Positions 21,588-32,046 of a stretch of 64,000 nucleotides of DNA are shown piece by piece. Origin of the DNA: Linnemannia hyalina. Lineage: Eukaryota > Mortierellomycota > Mortierellomycetes > Mortierellales > Mortierellaceae. The notes beneath the pieces are model-generated. The model had not been told where the DNA came from and searched no databases. It worked only from the letters and a program-made list of their open reading frames with translations. The stretch is taken from NCBI GenBank assembly GCA_019671135.1, contig JAHRHY010000003.1, forward strand, positions 3,162,001 through 3,226,000, given 5' to 3'. A program made the position numbers and the translations under genes. Numbering within the stretch: position 1 is the stretch's first letter; each line of letters starts with the position of its first letter.

Positions 21588-22478
21588 ATATTGCGCGTTT
21601 CAAGTAAAATAATTAATTCGGACAGCTAATCATTGATTAAACGAATGTCAATTTTTTTCATTTTCCGATTAGACCACTAATCATTCCGATTAGAGGGCTA
21701 ATTTTTGTGCAATCAGCATGCTAAACCTGCTCCACACAATGCTTTGCTTGGTCAACGCTTGGAACAGAGCGAATAACGACCTAGGAATAGTTTATCACTT
21801 AGTGTTTTGAGGTGAAAGTTTGACCTCAAAACACTAAGGGTTAAGCTATTCAAGCATGGTAATGCTGGCTACTCGAAGTGTTTTAAAAATTATCCTTTCT
21901 CCCTCACAAAAAAAAGAGAAAAAACAATTCTCCACAAAAAATATTTCCGCTCCATGACATATTCCGAGGATCTTCGATGGAGGGCAGTTATACTTTTCAG
22001 CCTCATGGCCATTGATCTGAATGAAGTAGCTTCTTTATTAGGCATATCCGCTGGCACAATCAAACGTTGGACAGGTAAATACAATATGAAATGACCTTCC
22101 TTCGATGAGAAACAACGTAGATCATTTTAACCAACCATTGTCACAGAATGCTTCAATGCGACAGGGCAAGTGTATGAGAAGAAGGCACGCCTAGTCCCTC
22201 CAGTTTGGCCAACAGAAGTGCAGAACAGCGTCAGAACTTTTGTGGAGGAGCGCTCTGGCGGGTAAGGATACGTCTCTTTGAAGGATTTTGTTTCTTGGAC
22301 ATGGTGGCAAGGTGGAAGAACGATGCTTTTTTTTTTTGCGAGAGCAATGAAAATGAAAAATTTCCTTGATGGTGTCAGATTAGCATCCGAAACAGTTCGA
22401 ATAAGAATTCTCCGATTAGAGACTATTCTCCCATTAGACAGAAAAAATTTACATCATTTTATTTGAAACGCGCAATAG
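21588..22478 (+). mobile_element. Tc1/mariner-like remnant with transposase HTH exons
   Basis: Outer ends are inverted: TATTGCGCGTTTCAAGTAAAAT near 21590 and ATTTTATTTGAAACGCGCAATA near 22457. Inside, exon 21954-22074 encodes MTYSEDLRWRAVILFSLMAI and SLLGISAGTIKRWTG, a helix-turn-helix. An intron (22075-22146) leads to ECFNATGQVYEKKARL and EVQNSVRTFVEERSGG, ending at a further GT donor near 22263. This is the N-terminal DNA-binding part of a Tc1-type transposase. The DDE catalytic part is missing, so the copy is a deletion derivative. Confidence 0.65.
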
Positions 22479-22579
22479 AGCTAGAGCCAGATTAATAGTC
22501 ACTTTTTTTGTTCATTTTTATTGAAACCCCGCAATATAGCTATATTAAGTAAAGAAAATAAAGAGACATTAGGATGTGC

Positions 22580-23668
22580 ATTTATGAAGCAGTGCCAAAA
22601 CATGTATTTAGTCTGGCTTACCCGAACAGCTTTCATCATAGCACTGTCGTCAAAATCCACCTCGGGGAGCTCGGCAGTCGATTTTGCGAGTGCACGCAGA
22701 AGCTTCTTGGAGAACGCTTCTTCCATCCTCCTTGTTGACATTGATGGTGCAAACACCCCAATGATAGCCATGGCGTCTGCAACCTCCGTCTTCCTGATTT
22801 CGTTGTTAACCAAAGACTCAATACACGCTCGCTGGAATTCTTGAAACCGACATGCAACACAAGTACCGTCCACCATCCACTCGCAAGCCCGATGAGAAGC
22901 CTTTTCAACGATGCCTAACAGAGTCTCACGCTCAGCATTGTCGAGTACAGGCTCTTCTGCTTCAACAGCAGCATGATCTGACTCTGCTGCTTTAACAACG
23001 GAATGCTCCGACTCTATTGATGGTGTTGTTGACTGTGCTGGCGATGACGTAGGTTGAAGTGTTCGGCCATGAGGCATAGTTAAAGGAGATGTGGATGGTC
23101 CTGATGCATGGCGCTGTTGATTCTGAACCACCGCTATTATGCACACATATTGTATCCGAATAATCATTTAGCAAACTAAGCTGGTTTTGGTTCTACAAAA
23201 ATATCATTGCCATTAAATACAAAACCAACAATCTTACCGACATAGTTTTTAATGTCAGAGGTGTGGAGGGATGACACAGCTTGTTCTTATTGAGAGACAT
23301 TTGGCAACAGAGCCTTGACATGGTCCCGCTATGTGCAGTTTTAAAATAAATAAAAAATAGACAAAAGCGTTCGAGGTTAGGGTTTGTTGACAACATACAA
23401 ATCGACAGCTCTCCACATAATTACTTACTACTTCGAACACTTCGTCAACAATGGCCTCTAGATCCTTTCTCGTGGGTTTCTTGAGATATCTCGCTTGTCG
23501 ACGTTTCTGGGCACTACTGTGCCTTTCGAGGTACGGCAATACAGTTCCCGTCCAGGACCCAATCAACTGTTCCTTTTCTCGATTATCGTCCAAAGCTGTC
23601 AAGAACGCCCGAAACGATATCTCATTCGCCGGAGTCTTGTTACAAAACTCCTTGTAATTTTCGAACAT
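22580..23668 (-). CDS. Unknown multi-exon protein
   Basis: Likely exons on the minus strand: 23668-about 23430 (MFENYKEFCNKTPANEISFR, SWTGTVLPYLERHSSAQKRR, TRKDLEAIVDEVFEV), a short one at about 23305-23242 (ending before GTAAGA), and about 23142-22580 (VVQNQQRHASGPSTS, acidic middle, CEWMVDGTCVACRFQEFQRA, EVADAMAIIGVFAPSM). The middle has a C..C pair and many charged residues, giving a soluble nuclear or cytosolic character. I do not recognise the family. Proteins of this look often accompany transposons in such genomes. Splice sites are approximate and the start may lie further upstream. Confidence 0.4.
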
Positions 23669-24319
23669 CGCAATGAAAACGATGATTGGGCTCTCCTAAG
23701 TACAGAGTAAATCCTCAGCGAAAAAGGGAAAAGGCGCAGCATTAGTTCCAAAGTCAATTGGAGCAGCAAAAAAGTAGACAAGATGTTTGATGATAGATCA
23801 AGTGAAGGCACGCTGAATTAGACCGAAAGAAACACTATCGGATCCCAGTAATCATCAGTGCCATTCCCCCTTGTCATTGGAAGGGAATGGCACTCAATTA
23901 GTGGACCCGCTTAACACATTCTCGGGTCGAAAATGTGGATAGCCATTCACGAAGTTGTCCTCATGTGACTGACCAAGAGAGATGAGGGCCCCGTCCAATC
24001 GAATCATTGCCAATAACAGGAGGAAAGAGAAGGAACGCCGTCTTTACACAAAAAGAAGCACTATTTGATTCCTGGGCCAACACCAACATCCACTCCTTGC
24101 CTATCATGAAGGGAAGATTGGCTACGGATACCGCATGGCGAGGACTGGCTTCACACACCCGCGATCCTCTTCGCAGATGTGCATATCCTTTCTCAAAGCT
24201 TATCTCATATGTCTGGCCAGAGAGATGAGAGCCTCGTCATCCAGAGTCTGTCATTGGTTTGTTTAAAATTCAGACACAATTGAGGTAATTACCTACCAAC
24301 AGTTAGATGAAACGTCTTC

Positions 24320-24326
<7 letters not shown>

Positions 24327-24358
<32 letters not shown>
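24327..24358. repeat. (GA)n microsatellite
   Basis: About 15 GA units followed by purine-rich sequence. The 23690-24320 stretch has no supported gene, only a partly repeated GAGAGATGAG.GCC word at about 23970 and 24218. Confidence 0.9.
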
Positions 24359-24359
<1 letters not shown>

Positions 24360-24698
24360 AAAGGAAGGCGAGAGGGATGAGAGAAGATGAGAAAAGAAAA
24401 CGTTATCTTGTAAATATTAAAGATTAAAAAGGATACGTCATCAGAGATTAGGGGCGCAGGACAAAGGACGCCACAATTCTCTTATTGGCTGAAAGAATCA
24501 ATGGGATCTTTCCTAATATGGATCGAAATTAACTGTCAATTGACACCAAGGCTTTCTGTTCTCCATATAAGTGACAATATGAAATGACACTCAAAGCTGT
24601 TTCTTCCTCACCATTTTCCTACTCTTACTACTTCAGCAAACCGACTATCCTCATCAACATTCGTTTCTTTTGACCCCAAAAGCACAAGCCCCAACGCC

Positions 24699-27600
24699 AT
24701 GGGGTTCTTCGACAGGTACCCTTTCATTCGCAAGAAGGGCTACAACCCTACTGTTCTATACCAATCAGTCCTAGCCTCTCTCCTGACAACAGGCACACGT
24801 CGCTTTGATGTGATGGCCAACTGCTTTCCCGTCATTCAACGGACCTACTCGAACCATAACTTGCCTCAGGATGTGGCGCACAAAATTTTGGAAAACGGCA
24901 TTAAACGATCTGGCAACCCACTCAACATGCATCTAAAGTGCTCCACAAAAGTGTTCAACCAAAACACGATTTTGCCGTTTTTTTTGAAATGCTCATTCAC
25001 CAATGTTCCAACCGGCCCCCAGATTCCAGTCATTCATTCTCCTGAATCGTAACCCCATTCACCACCACTTGCTCTTTTTTGCATGGACCGACATTGGATC
25101 ATCGCCGGAATTGAAATGCCTAACTCTGCTTGAACAGTTTAATGGATTACATGCATCACGATCTCCTTTTTCAACTTGCGGAGTCTTCGTAGTTTCTTAT
25201 TACCTCTACATTTTAATGAGTTACTTCCTCAATCCTATATGACATTGTGTCAAGGTTTGGAGTTCCTACTTATAGTCTTTTGTGTGTGACTTATATGCAT
25301 GATTTTACATGGGTTTAGCACGTATTTAGCTGTTTTTTTAATACCACAAGCTCAATGCACTTTTAACAGGCAAACTGAGAGCTGGTCCATGTATAGAACA
25401 CGCTGTGGGGTCTAGAAGTCTTTAATGTGAGAAACCAGCTACTCTCAATGAAGTGTAATACCGTGACAGGATTTAAAGTCATGCTAACTCCATGTAACAA
25501 TACTTACTTTAGTGATATCTCATGTTAACGTTGCGGTAATCCCATACCTTTTCTATGTTGCTGATCCACAACATGTTCTATACATGGACCAGCTCTCAGT
25601 TTGCCTGTTAAAAGTGCATTGAGCTTGTGGTATTAAAAAAACAGCTAAATACGTGCTAAACCCATGTAAAATCATGCATATAAGTCACACACAAAAGACT
25701 ATAAGTAGGAACTCCAAACCTTGACACAATGTCATATAGGATTGAGGAAGTAACTCATTAAAATGTAGAGGTAATAAGAAACTACGAAGACTCCGCAAGT
25801 TGAAAAGGAGATCGTGATGCATGTAATCCATTAAACTGTTCAAGCAGAGTTAGGCATTTCAATTCCGGCGATGATCCAATGTCGGTCCATGCAAAAAAGA
25901 GCAAGTGGTGGTGAATGGGGTTACGATTCAGGAGAATGAATGACTGGAATCTGGGGGCCGGTTGGAACATTGGTGAATGAGCATTTCAAAAAAAACGGCA
26001 AAATCGTGTTTTGGTTGAACACTTTTGTGGAGCACTTTACATCGACGGCGGTCAGGCAGTAGAGAAAGAGAACACAACCGAGGCACGAGACGAAACCCGA
26101 CACAAGGCCCTGGACCGCACAGAAAAGAGCATCGAGGTTTTCGAGGAAAGACTGAATGACAATTTGAGGGTCAGGAAATGACACTTCACTGACGTCAAGG
26201 CTGGACTCAAGTCGTCTTTTCACTGGTCGTTGAGGAGTCGCCAGGAGTTTGCCAGCTACATGCGGCACTGCGGTTGGACTGTTGACGTTTGCGAGACGGA
26301 GGCGGATCTTGCAATGGCCCAGGATGCTCAGCCTGACGACATCATCATCTCGAAGGACAGTGATATGATGGCGTATCAATCGGTCAAGACCTTGTGACAC
26401 CCAGTCTCTAATAACCTTATCCTCGTTTACAAGCTTCCCAATGTCCTCGCGACCCTTGGGATCACTCGGACGTAGCTGACGGCTCTGGCTGTGGTTTCGA
26501 GGAATGACTATCACAAGAATATCTACTCGCTTGGACGAGCAGCCAATTTCAGCATCATCAAGGAGATTGGATCAAGCCCAGGTAATATTGCGTTGAAAAG
26601 GAATGGCGGCTATTTTTGGGCATTCTCTGCCAAATGCTACTTTACAAATCGAGTTCTCATTTTGATTACCTCTTCTTTTTTAATAGACACCTGAGAGATT
26701 GTCGCTGCGTACCTCACCCACCGTCAAGTCAAGGTGAAAAACACCAAAGAGGAGACATTCGGGAACTCTATCCGGGTGTTCATTCTTTTGCAACAAGATC
26801 GTGTCGAGCCTTTGGCCCAAGAGTCACGAGCCCAGCAACTCTTCCGTGTATTGCAGGACAAGTTCAGGGAGCTTTGCATCAAGCATGAGACTCTGAAAAA
26901 TATTCGAGCAGCAGGAGTCAAGGAGAGGTAATTATACCATTCATTATTGAAGGGCTTTGTACTTTGTGGAGAATTATTTGCGAGGTGCATTTCTCACCAT
27001 TTCATTTGGTTGGTTTTTAATAAATAGAACCAAGGACGACGTTGTACGGTTGCCATCGCCAAAGACCACAACCGATACAGAACAGTCGAGTCACCCAAGG
27101 TTGTCTCCATGGCCACCACTACTGCTACTTCATCGCCACAATCCACTCTGGCTCCTGGACCTTCACAACAGAGCTCCTCTTTGCCCTCTAACCCGAATGC
27201 AGACGGGCATCCTCCATTGGCCAGGACGCGAATTCCGAGGAATTGAGGTCGGTTTTCGTTCAAAGAGAGAACGCGCAAGATTGTCCATGGCCCACCTCCC
27301 TAGGCCAAGCAGTTCAAGCTCAAGTTCTACCGGGAGCCGGCGCAGACCAACAGTGTTTCTATCAAAAAGTCCAAACCGAAGGGCGACAGAGTCTCATCTG
27401 GACTTCAGAATAAATCACTTGCAGATCTCGACAAGAATGGTCTCGTGCGGTCGATGAACTGGCACCACCCAACGTCTTCTTTGGAGATTGGTACAGTGCG
27501 TGCGAACGTCAGACGCGTGGCGATGGACGGAGTTGCCGGCACTGACGCTCTTACCAAGGAGCGGCAGGAGGTAGTCGATTGTTCCCAGGAGGCCCCACGG

Positions 27601-30260
27601 CTGGCTGTGGGCGTGAAGCGTGAGGCTCAGCGTCTTATTGACCATTTCGTGGAAATGCTGAGGGATCGCATGGACAAAGTGGAGGAGGAGCAAAGGATTA
27701 TATTGGAATTAATGACGCCACCCCAAACGATGACCAAATTATATCGACTTCAGTGCAGGAAGGACTCTATCACGGAGGCGGAGCGGGGGATACTGTTGTC
27801 GGTTTGCGAGTGGACAAGCCTGCGGATATCGATAAGGGTGAGGAGGATGCCGGCGGCATCAAGGAGAACGACGACTCCAATGTCGCGAACAGGCAGGACA
27901 AGGAGTTCAGCTTCTTAATCTCTTTCCTGACGTATCTCTATTCAGGAAATTACCCGAAGGAGAACTCCAAGGCAGGCGGCGTTGCTAATCAGCTTGTTGT
28001 CTGGTTGGTGAAGGACGGGATACATGATCCAGTTCGGGCGCGCAGGGAACTTCAGGAAACCGCACCATTCACACCGACGTATTTGGTCCGATCTGTGTCT
28101 GGTCAGCTGGCTGTAGAGCTGAGACGAGTGTATGGGCATAGGAGCCGTGATCTCCACAATAAGGTATGGGCTGAAGTATCTTTGGCTAATTCAGGTGTGC
28201 TGTTATGCTTTCATCGCACAAAAAAAAATATCGCGAATATTATTTAATTTATTTTATTTTATTTTATTTTATTTTTTTCTTTTCATGCATAACTCAAGGT
28301 CATGAAGGACAAGGGCATAGTAAGAGGAGATGTCGACATTCAAATTCGACCAGATGTTTCCGCCGTCGAGAACTTTCTCTACTTGAACAACCTCACGGGA
28401 AACAGCCGTCGGATTGTGCCCCTTACCTCCTCACAGCAACCTTCCATACATTCTCGGAGAGGGAGATTGCAGCCTTTTCTGGAAGCGTACATCGCTGAAG
28501 GAAAGATTGGTGCGGTTGGGCGAGTTGGATAACTCGACCATCACCTCAGTGAACGACCTTGACACATGGATAGCAGGAAAAGAACCCGGTTTTATCATCA
28601 AGAACTTTGTCGCCGACGTCGCCCCTCAAGGTCTCACAAGTCGACAGCGGAAGCAAGCAGATCATCGATCTGCGGCCAAGCTGTGGTCCTTGGATCAGAT
28701 CCGGAGTCACTTGGTGGATGTCCAGAATGAATGGCTCGACCCCATTACCTATGCCACGAAGGGATATGTCCTCCGAAACTCTCTAAAGACCGACGGGTTC
28801 AGGATACAGTTGTTGGCATTCAAGCTTCGAGAGTTTCAGGATGTTCGATTTCGCCGTATCGCAGAGGACAGGCTGCCCTCAAGATTGACTTCGACTGTTG
28901 GCGGAATCGATTACTTTCTGCCTGAGATCAGGGATGTCATTACCAGCAAGGACGACGTCGCCAAATATTGGCCAGGAGTTCAACCCGAAGAGATCAAGGC
29001 GTTGACTTTGGACGGCGGAAGGCATGTGTCATTGGCGCCTCTGCGGATATTCCGGACGACTCGCTCAGGACTGGAAACGGCAAGGAGGTCGGCAGGTAAC
29101 TTCAAGCATGGAAGGGATTGTTGCTACCTCTGTGGAACCGACAGCAACGTCGACATCCTCAATCTCTCTTCCTATCCCCATCTCGGTTTCAACTCAAGAT
29201 CAACAGACAACAACCTCGCCTCTGGTGTCAACAAGGACGGTGTTTCACAATCTGCGTTGAAACAAAAGGCGGTGTATCAACCAACATTCCGCTTCCGTCG
29301 GTGGCTGGAGGGCGAGAAGCAGGCGTTGCTGGATGTGGGTGAGGAACACCGAACGATTGCAGGAATCGAGACTGAACTTCCACCTTTGAAAGGCGAGGGG
29401 GCGAGTGTCATCAACTACACTGCAGAGCTGAGGCGAGTCGAGGAGAGACTATTGGAGTTCTAAGCGGGCCCAGACCAGCTGTATAAACGCCACAAGTGGG
29501 ACATGGAGCGTGCCCGTCAGTATGAGTACCAATTGCTTGCCGACCGCCTCCTTGGTATCGTTGGAGGAAGTATCGGGCGTCGATATGATCCAGTAAACCC
29601 TGTCTTGATTGGAGTAGGACTGGGCAAGTTCTCGATTAGGAGTGGACTCTCCTCTCTTGACTCCACTTTCCTATCTTTTTTTGTGCAGAAGGTAACCATT
29701 GATTCAAGAATATCATTAAGGATTGACACCTGCGAATACTTGTCATCCGCAAAACAAACAAAAGATAGTTAATACGATTGCCCGTTTCCTTCAAATTAGG
29801 CACGGTCGTTGGGTTACCTGGCCGTTGGACTCAATGGGTATTATACGAGCAAGAAATGTCCTTACTGTGGGCTATGCGTCGCCCAGGTCACCTTCCGCCG
29901 TTTCTTTTGCCCAACCTGCCACGTTTATCACCACCGTGACGTTATGGCGGCTGTGAACATGGCCAACCTTGTGCGAGGATATCTTGAGAAGCAACAGCGT
30001 CCAGAGCACCTCCAGCCTGTGGCTCCGGACGGATCTCTTCCTTGGATGGCTAGTGCCGGCGCAGGATCAGAACACTCTCGAACACAACCCCTGGAAGCGG
30101 CAGCAGCGGGAGCACTGGCACAATGAGTCGATGGCCAGGACATCAAAAAGGGCCTGCCTCTACCTCAAGCACCACGGACGGAACTCAAGGCCGACTAAAG
30201 AGGTCAGCCATTGCCTCTAGCTCAAGCCCGGCGCGCGGTGGAAAGGGTGCGCGGAAGTAG
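24699..30260 (+). pseudogene. XPG/FEN1-like nuclease joined to Fanzor (TnpB-like) protein, decayed
   Basis: ATG 24699 starts MGFFDRYPFIRKKGYNP. After a palindrome insertion at 24934-26039 the frame resumes with IDGGQAVEKENTTEAR, CETEADLAMA, DDIIISKDSDMMAY and LTALAVVSRNDYHKNIYSLG, the acidic motifs and H2TH-like end of XPG/FEN1 nucleases. Four good introns follow (about 26583-26690, 26929-27027, 28165-28300, 29691-29799). Beyond them is a long region with PFTPTYLVRSVSGQLAVELRRVYG, IVRGDVDIQIRPDVS, then ALTLDGG (RuvC-I aspartate), PVLIGVGLGKFS (RuvC-II region), a zinc ribbon CPYC...CPTC (29858-29919) and HRDVMAAVNMANL (RuvC-III aspartate). These are the hallmarks of Fanzor, the eukaryotic TnpB-type RNA-guided nuclease. 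Stops at 26179, 26395, 26473 and 29461 and frameshifts (about 27.0-27.7, 28.45, 29.02 kb) show decay. Whether both halves formed one protein is inferred from collinear introns and no intervening promoter. Confidence 0.7.
24934..26039. mobile_element. 1.1-kb foldback element of Tc1/mariner type (TA duplication)
   Basis: Left arm about 24934-25400 and right arm about 25574-26039 (466-467 bp) are almost identical inverted copies (one T-run differs by one base) around a 173-bp spacer. Ends are TA-AAGTGCTCCACAAAAG with TA on both sides. The arms carry no transposase. Related single ends lie at 13032 and 30540-30890. It sits inside the nuclease domain of the XPG-Fanzor gene, between LNMHL and IDGGQ. 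Confidence 0.85.
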
Positions 30261-30330
30261 TCTACTGTCTCCATCTATCTTGGGGTGCCATTAGGCGAAT
30301 ATGCGATACACACCTATCTCTTGAAGGTGT

Positions 30331-30440
30331 CCATCTACTATTAAACTGTACCACTCACTGCAAGGTTCAGAAGAGTAGTTCTTGTATGTGATCATCTAAG
30401 GCAATTATACTCTCAACTGTATCTTTGAGGCGAAATACAG
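30331..30440 (+). repeat. Internal fragment of the DDE element
   Basis: TGTCCATCTACTATTAAACTG, CACTCACTGCAAG and TTCTTGTATGTGATCATCTA match 2999-3110, 57718-57835 and 63015-63130. Only about 110 bp remain, just after the XPG-Fanzor gene. Confidence 0.75.
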
Positions 30441-30539
30441 GTGTTTTGTTACATGGATCTAGCACGATTTCACATCTTATCATGATATTGCACTCTATTG
30501 AGAATGGCTGGCTTTGCACATCGAAGAATTCTAGATCGC

Positions 30540-30890
30540 ACACCATGTCCTCAGTATGGAACTGCTTTCAGTTTGTCTGTAGAAAGTGCATTGATATAGT
30601 GGTTTTTAATAAAACCTGTTTGTTCCGTGCTAAACCCATGTAAAAATTTACATGCAAATCATTCGCCATTACATGCGATCCATTTAATTGATCAAGCGGA
30701 TTTAGGCATTTCAATTCCGGCGATGATCCAGTGTCGGAACTTGCAAAAAAAGACAAGTAGTGATGAATGGGGTTATGAATCAGGAGAATGAATGACAGGA
30801 ATCTGGGGACCAGTTGGAACATTGGTGAATTAGCATTTCAAAAAAAAAGTCGAAATCACGTTTTGGTTGATCACTTGATAGGAACACAGT
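30540..30890. mobile_element. Single arm of the foldback family
   Basis: From about 30545 (CAGTATGGAACTGCTTTCAG) to GGTTGATCACTT at 30876, the order of words (CTAAACCCATGTAAA, ATTTCAATTCCGGCG, GAATGAATGACAGGAATCTGG, ACGTTTTGGTTGA) matches the right arm of 25574-26039 at lower identity. It is an older, one-armed copy. Confidence 0.75.
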
Positions 30891-31049
30891 ATTTTTTTTT
30901 TTTTTTAGGAGGTGGGGGAATGATTGAGGTGTGGTTGGGAACTTGAAGAAGAGGTGCTTGTGGCAGCCAAACGTTCATGGAGACGTTGCTTTTTGATCTC
31001 CTCCCTGCAGGAGAATTCCAGGCCGCGTTGTCAATGCTTCGTTCACATA

Positions 31050-31475
31050 GTTACAAAAAGATGTGGTGGCTAGGCAGTGGCGGCGATGCCTTAGGTTAGC
31101 AGTCATATTCTTTAGTAGATAGTATTAGTAGTGCGCCGAGCCCTCTTGTCTGCTCTTTGTCCTTTTACACATCACTTCTTGGACGAGAGCAGTATTGACA
31201 AGAGTTTCGCTGGCGCGCTGCAGGTAACAACCCCCTCTTTGATAATATGAATACAAGGTCCTTTTACACATCACTTCTTGGACGAAAATAGTATTGACAA
31301 GAGTTTCGCTGGCGCGCTGCAGTGTATCGTTTCATGTGATTCTCTTAGGACGTTAATATCACTTCCCCCCCCTCCAACCTACAACCCCCCTTCCCCCCCC
31401 CCCCCCCCCTCCTACCAATTGAGGACGTAACAGCGGTCCTACAACTCTGGCCGTCGACCCTCTCCCCTGAGTAAC
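31050..31475 (+). repeat. Dispersed repeat R1, copy 3, with internal tandem duplication
   Basis: Same ends as the copies at 1607 and 9707. Here the block from GTCCTTTTACACATCAC to GCGCGCTGCAG occurs twice (about 31159-31223 and 31258-31322), which explains the extra 100 bp. The C-run is at about 31392-31410. The following 31480-31525 matches the flank of copy 2 in reverse orientation. 31530-32040 shows no supported gene; the stretch before 32047 is TTCC-rich. Confidence 0.85.
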
Positions 31476-32046
31476 AAGGCGTTCAGCCATAACCCAACGG
31501 ATGATAGCTTCGGGCCATTGCCTGAGCATTAAATCTTGCCCAACTTTACTAATATGACACATTTCACATCCACTGGCCGCAGGTCGTTCAGGCATCGCCA
31601 AGATAAAAAAAAGATACTGTGACAAGCCTCAGAACCTGAAATGGCTCACTGACCACCATGCATATTGCTCGCCAACAAGGGCCAGTCGCCATTCTCTTTG
31701 TCTTGGTTTTTCTGCATTCATTTATCACTTCATTATTTTGTTTTCCAAGAAAAAAAGGAGACTTTGATATGATTGATCACTGGCCCGCAGCCGCCAGGCC
31801 TCTTGAACTTATATTTGTGGCGCAACACGTAAAAGATTTTGTACGTGCAATTGATCTCGTACGTCCACGTTTGAGTTTGCTTTTCCGCAGAATGAGACCC
31901 AGTGGACACGTTAGAGTTGAAAGTCTGTCTTTCTTTTAACTCTCACCACTCTTCCTTCTGTTCATTCCTTCTATTCCTTTCCTTCCTTTCATTCTTTTCC
32001 TTTCCTTTCGTTCATTCGTCATTGTTCCCCCCACCCTATTCAAAAA

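Noticed and set aside
25003..25970. Two identical protein-like ORFs on opposite strands in the foldback arms
   Set aside because: They mirror each other because the arms are inverted copies; there is no protein-family signature.
27942..28157. Minus-strand ORF inside the XPG-Fanzor locus
   Set aside because: The plus strand carries the coherent family-like frame; no motif in the minus frame.
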